Shown here: piece after piece, positions 5,814 to 8,908 of the stretch | Layout of the letters: every line of letters begins with the position of its first letter | How positions within the stretch are numbered: position 1 is the first letter of the stretch | Source of the DNA: Candidatus Dormiibacterota bacterium | Lineage (GTDB): Bacteria; Chloroflexota; Dormibacteria; UBA8260 | Assembly: GCA_955652455.1 (NCBI GenBank) | Contig: CATPBU010000283.1 | Location: forward strand, 1-8,908 | Length of the DNA: 8,908 nucleotides | Direction of reading: 5' to 3' | The notes under the pieces: generated by a model | Databases searched by the model: none | What the model was told of the DNA's origin: nothing | What the model saw: the letters and a program-made list of their open reading frames with translations, nothing else | Position numbers and translations under genes: made by a program

Positions 5814-7922
5814 TCAGGTGCCTCTGATCGGCGGGCCCGTCTTGACCCGCAGCACCCACGCGAGCCGCGCGGGGATGTGCCAGTTCCACTCACCGAAGAG
5901 CGACACCAGTGCGGGCACCAGCAGCATGCGCACGACCGTGGCGTCAAGCAGGATCCCAAAACCAAGACCCGTGGCAAACACCTTGATGTCCGTCTGCGGC
6001 CCGCTGGCCAGCGAGATGAACGCCAGGAACAGGATCAGGGCGGCTGACGTGACCAGCCGACCGGTGCGCCCGAGACCGGTGATGACGGCGGCGTCGGTTC
6101 GCCCGTCTCTGTCGTACTCCTCGCGCATTCGCGAGAGGATGAAGACCTCGTAGTCCATGGACAGACCGAACAGGAACGCAAAGATCATCACGGGAAGCCA
6201 GAAGGTGATCGACCCGGTCGGCGCTATTCCGAACAGCTGGGTTGATCCGTGGCCAGCCTGCCAGAAGATGACCAAGCCACCGAACGTCGCGGCCAGTGAC
6301 AGGAGGTTGAGCAGCACGGCCTTCAGCGGCAACAGGACTGAACGGAAGGCACGGGCGAGGAGCAGGAAGGTGATCACCACGATCACCGCGATCACGTACG
6401 GCAGGTTGCTGTACACCCCCGCCTGGTAGTCGAGTTGCAGCGGCCCGACCCCGCTCACTCCCAGCGATTCAGGCTGTCCGCCCAGCGCTGTCCGCGTCTG
6501 CCGTACCACGTCGATGGTGTCTGCGTTGGAGGTCTCCTGGCGCGGGACGGCGAGGACCAACGCGGTGCCATCCCGCGAGTCCGCCGCGTCCTGGGGTGCA
6601 ATGACACCGATCAGTCCGCTGACGCCGCGCAGCCGCTGGACCACCGGCGCCTGTCCGTTCGCCGTTGTCAGCACCACCATCGGCGTCAGCACCCCACGGG
6701 GCACCCCGGCTGAATCCAGAACATGCAGCCCGTCGACCGCGGGCCCTGCGGTGGCCAGCGAATTCGACGACGCCTGCCCGATCTGCAGGCTCAGGAACGG
6801 GATCGCAAGCCCGACGAGGATCACGGTCGCCGCGCCGGCTGCGACCCATCGGCGTCGCACGATGAGTCGGCCCCACCGCGTCCAGAACGGGCTCGCCTTT
6901 GACTCCTTGCGAATCCGTGGCCAGTCGGCGCGCGGACCGATGCTGCCCAGGATGGCAGGCAGCAGCGTGACCGCGACTGCGACGCTCACAAGAGGGATCA
7001 GCATCCCGCCGAAACCGATGGAGCGAAGGAAGGGCACGGGGATGACAACCAGCGCCAGCAGGCCGATGGCCACGGTCAGGCCGCTGAAGACCACCGCGCG
7101 CCCGGCGGTGTCCATCGCGACCAGCACTGCCTCGTCGTTCGAGCGACCGTGTCCGCGCTCCTCACGCCATCGACTCACGATCAGCAGCGAGTAATCAATG
7201 GCAACGCCAAGCCCAATCAACGACACCAGGAACTGAACGATGAAGCTGATGTCCGCGAAATAGGTCACCCCGAGCAGTACGAGGAATGTCGTGAGGATCG
7301 CGACCACGGCGATTGCGAGCGGAATCAGCGCGAGCAACGAAGCAAACACGAAGACGAGCACAGCGAGCGCCCCAACACCGCCGAGCAGCGTCTCGAGCAG
7401 CACGCCCGGACCCGACGAGGACGCCGTGCTCTGCGCGAGCGGGTCGAGCCCGGTGACGTATCCCCTTGTCCCCGGCGGCGCGTTGGCGGTGACGGCGTTC
7501 TCCAACAGACCCTGCGCGGGAGCGGCGAACCCTTGCTGCAACGGCTCGAACGCGTACGAGTACTCCGCCTGACCATCCTTGGCGAGGAACGCGCTGTCGC
7601 CCGTCTGCGCGTGGCCGATCAGCCGGGCAGCTGGCACCGCCTTCGCGACGGCGGCGAACGCGGCATCGCCCTGGCCCGGCTGTAGGGTATGACCCCCGGG
7701 TGCGGAGATAACGAGCAAGTACGGAGGCTGCTCTGTGGCGCTTCCATAGGCGCGGAGGATCTTGACCGACGTGTCGTGACCAGGCTGTCCCGGCAGCGAG
7801 AAATCGAAGGTCAGGCGGTCCACGGTTCGTCCCACCGTCGCTCCGCCGGCAATCAGGATGAGCAGCCAGCCCAGGGCGACCAGGCCCTTGTGACGGAGGA
7901 CGAAACGGGTGAGCCGGGGCAT
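5814..7922 (-). CDS. MMPL-family RND-type transporter
   Basis: This is a 702-residue inner-membrane transporter, a normal length for actinobacterial MMPL proteins. The layout is TM1 (about 13-33), a large extracytoplasmic domain (34-170), a TM bundle (about 172-325), a cytoplasmic linker, TM7 (about 358-380), a second outer domain (381-505), and the last TM bundle (about 506-675). Each half carries the conserved Asp-Tyr pair of TM4 and TM10: GVAIDYSLLIVSR (Asp243, Tyr244) and GLSMDYEVFILSR (Asp590, Tyr591), the proton-relay residues in MmpL3-like proteins. The family exports lipids, siderophores or drugs using proton motive force. The ATG at 7922 is preceded by AAGGGA with about 6 nt spacing and gives the usual opening of a basic helix then TM1. 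The ATG at 7952 has no SD. The GNAT gene follows directly. The C-terminal tail is short. The substrate cannot be told. Confidence 0.95.
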   Translation of the reverse strand: MPRLTRFVLRHKGLVALGWLLILIAGGATVGRTVDRLTFDFSLPGQPGHDTSVKILRAYGSATEQPPYLLVISAPGGHTLQPGQGDAAFAAVAKAVPAARLIGHAQTGDSAFLAKDGQAEYSYAFEPLQQGFAAPAQGLLENAVTANAPPGTRGYVTGLDPLAQSTASSSGPGVLLETLLGGVGALAVLVFVFASLLALIPLAIAVVAILTTFLVLLGVTYFADISFIVQFLVSLIGLGVAIDYSLLIVSRWREERGHGRSNDEAVLVAMDTAGRAVVFSGLTVAIGLLALVVIPVPFLRSIGFGGMLIPLVSVAVAVTLLPAILGSIGPRADWPRIRKESKASPFWTRWGRLIVRRRWVAAGAATVILVGLAIPFLSLQIGQASSNSLATAGPAVDGLHVLDSAGVPRGVLTPMVVLTTANGQAPVVQRLRGVSGLIGVIAPQDAADSRDGTALVLAVPRQETSNADTIDVVRQTRTALGGQPESLGVSGVGPLQLDYQAGVYSNLPYVIAVIVVITFLLLARAFRSVLLPLKAVLLNLLSLAATFGGLVIFWQAGHGSTQLFGIAPTGSITFWLPVMIFAFLFGLSMDYEVFILSRMREEYDRDGRTDAAVITGLGRTGRLVTSAALILFLAFISLASGPQTDIKVFATGLGFGILLDATVVRMLLVPALVSLFGEWNWHIPARLAWVLRVKTGPPIRGT

Positions 7923-8108
7923 GTTCTGTCCCTTGGTGATTGATGCCGGCATCCTGGCGACGTCGAGGTGTCAGCTGAGCTGCGGTAACTTCTCACAGAC
8001 GGTCCAACCGGCGCTTCGGCATTGCGACACAGCCCCACCCAGGCATACGTGCCCCCGGTTCGGTCGTCCTACGGTGCGCCCGCCGTACGATGGCTGAAGG
8101 AGTGCAGG
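7923..8108. promoter_or_regulatory. Divergent intergenic region between the MMPL gene and the 8109 reading frame
   Basis: The 186 bp should hold promoters for both directions, but I see no convincing -35/-10 pair. TACGAT at 8086-8091 fits a -10 but is too near the start codon at 8109 and lacks a -35. An inverted repeat CAGCT-G-AGCTG (7972-7982) lies 50 bp upstream of the MMPL start and could be part of an operator. No regulator gene for the transporter is in the window. Confidence 0.3.
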
Positions 8109-8361
8109 GTGGCCGAGACAGACATCCCCGAGGGGTACCCCGACAGCCCCGCTGACGAGCTAACGCCGATGGAGCCGCCGATCTCTCTGGAGCGGGGCGA
8201 CCGTGAGCTCGAGGAGGAGGGCGAGGTGACCCCGCGCGGTGCCGCGCCGACCGATGACACGCCAGATGAGGACCGTCTCGCCGACTCGCCGGACGCCGAC
8301 CAGCTCGCGAGCGTCGTACCCTACTCCGCGCGCGATCTCATCATCAGGAGTCAAGACAGCC
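8109..8361 (+). CDS. Acidic low-complexity reading frame, probably N-terminal part of a frame-disrupted oxygenase gene
   Basis: The GTG at 8109 has a textbook SD, AAGGAG (8097-8102), 6 nt upstream. The next 84 codons encode an Asp/Glu/Pro-rich, probably disordered chain (V/M-A-E-T-D-I-P-E-G-Y..., with EEEGEV and TDDTPDEDR) ending in a more ordered PYSARDLIIRSQDS. Codons end mostly in G or C, as expected for coding DNA here. The frame has no stop at the end given. It stays open to 8828, but beyond about 8360 it gives Arg/Pro-rich sequence that looks like a shadow, while the +1 frame becomes protein-like with the oxygenase. Dropping one base near 8360 would join the two into one protein. The alternatives are a real separate ORF overlapping the oxygenase, a sequencing error, or a natural frameshift. 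I recognise no family for this segment. Confidence 0.4.
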
Positions 8362-8908
8362 ATGGCCCACCGCAAGCTGCCGATCTTCGACGAGAAGGGG
8401 TTTGTCATCCTCCGCGATTATCAGGGCCCCGCGATCCCGGAGAGCGAGTGGCTCGGCCTCGAGTACATGGACTGGAAGAGCGGAGGCGACACCAACTTCG
8501 CTCCGCTCGCCTCAGCGCTCGGCGAGATGGAGTGCGCCGGCTTCTGGGACCACGGCAAGCCCGACAAGGACGGCATCTGGACGAAGAACCGGGAGATAGC
8601 GCCGTCGCTGGTGCGCTACGTCGAGGCGGTGGGCACGCGCTATGGCCGGGTCCGCGTGATCAAGCTGAACCCGAGCGACGAGCCGTTTGCGCGCCGCCAG
8701 CTTCACCTCGACGACAACAACCGCCTCAACCCGGACGGGGAGGGGTGGGTGGTGCGCTCCTGGCTCGAGCTCACCGACAACAACGCCAGCTTCATTCTGC
8801 GCGAGGAGCGAGAGGACGATGGCACTGAGTCGCGGATCCCCCTGCATGCCGGGATGCAATTCGTCATTGACACTCAGAGGCTCTGGCACGTGGTCCACAA
8901 CCCGGGTC
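8362..8908 (+). CDS. Putative Fe(II)/2-oxoglutarate-type oxygenase, C terminus beyond window
   Basis: The visible 182 residues begin MAHRKLPIFDEKGFVILRDY. They contain an HxD pair in RRQLHLDDNNR (His115, Asp117) and distal histidines in TQRLWHVVHNPG (His176 or His179). About 60 residues between HxD and the last His, with beta-strand-like stretches (VVRSWLELT, SFILREE, GMQFVID) between, suits the double-stranded beta-helix fold of iron/2-oxoglutarate oxygenases, perhaps of the aspartyl/asparaginyl hydroxylase group. That family call is mine from the pattern, not from a search. The downstream Arg that would bind 2-oxoglutarate is outside the window. The ATG at 8362 has AGGAG at 8346-8350, an 11-nt spacing that is rather long. 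The upstream frame from 8109 suggests the true start may be there with a frame disruption between. Substrate unknown. Confidence 0.7.
   Translation, partial: MAHRKLPIFDEKGFVILRDYQGPAIPESEWLGLEYMDWKSGGDTNFAPLASALGEMECAGFWDHGKPDKDGIWTKNREIAPSLVRYVEAVGTRYGRVRVIKLNPSDEPFARRQLHLDDNNRLNPDGEGWVVRSWLELTDNNASFILREEREDDGTESRIPLHAGMQFVIDTQRLWHVVHNPG

Noticed and set aside
5180..5827. Long plus-strand open frame opposite the acetyltransferase
   Set aside because: It is an antisense shadow of a recognisable GNAT gene, a common effect of high GC content.
7149..7685. 178-residue plus-strand open frame inside the MMPL gene
   Set aside because: It is an Arg/Glu-rich antisense shadow. The opposite strand encodes conserved MMPL motifs here.
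7923..7952. ATG at 7952 as start of the MMPL gene
   Set aside because: No SD precedes it, while AAGGGA stands properly before the ATG at 7922, where the typical N terminus begins.
1..8908. Search for tRNA, rRNA, CRISPR arrays, insertion-sequence ends or phage genes
   Set aside because: I saw no cloverleaf, spaced direct repeats, transposase motifs or terminal inverted repeats on reading both strands. Weak examples could escape inspection by eye.

Overview
The window is high-GC DNA. Codons mostly end in G or C, GTG starts are common, Shine-Dalgarno (SD) sequences are clear, and genes are packed with 4-bp overlaps. This and the protein content (actinobacterial-type MMPL transporter, YceI protein, LacI regulator) suggest the chromosome of a soil-type actinomycete. 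That assignment rests on composition and style, not on a marker gene. I see no rRNA, tRNA, CRISPR array, insertion sequence or phage gene.

Region 1 (1-3181, minus strand) is a branched-chain amino acid type (HAAT) ABC importer operon, read right to left: substrate-binding lipoprotein (livK type), permeases livH and livM, and the first codons of the ATPase livG at the window edge. livH/livM overlap by ATGA and livM/livG by GTGA.

Region 2 (3182-4496) is a divergent promoter region and a LacI-family regulator on the plus strand. Two oppositely facing sigma70-like promoters overlap between livK and lacI. A CpG-centred near-palindrome (CAAACGATTG), typical of LacI-family operators, lies at the predicted livK transcription start. 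The same 10-mer recurs, inverted, just downstream of lacI and upstream of yceI. I infer that the regulator controls the importer, probably itself, and possibly yceI.

Region 3 (4497-5226, plus) holds a cytoplasmic YceI-domain protein, followed 10 nt later by a candidate 54-codon small ORF with a strong SD and four cysteines. Its function is unknown.

Region 4 (5291-7922, minus) is a two-gene unit: an MMPL/RND-type membrane transporter and, 34 nt downstream, a GNAT acetyltransferase resembling aminoglycoside 6'-N-acetyltransferases. The two units converge at 5227-5290.

Region 5 (8109-8908, plus) starts with a well-placed SD and GTG that open an acidic, low-complexity reading frame. At about 8360 the protein-like frame changes to one encoding a putative Fe(II)/2-oxoglutarate-type oxygenase with an HxD...H pattern, which runs off the window. 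This is either two overlapping starts or one gene with a 1-nt frame disruption.

Most of the window is ordinary metabolic and transport content. The points most worth a second look are the paired operators around lacI, the cysteine-containing small ORF and the frame switch before the oxygenase. I found no clear evidence of a wholly new system.
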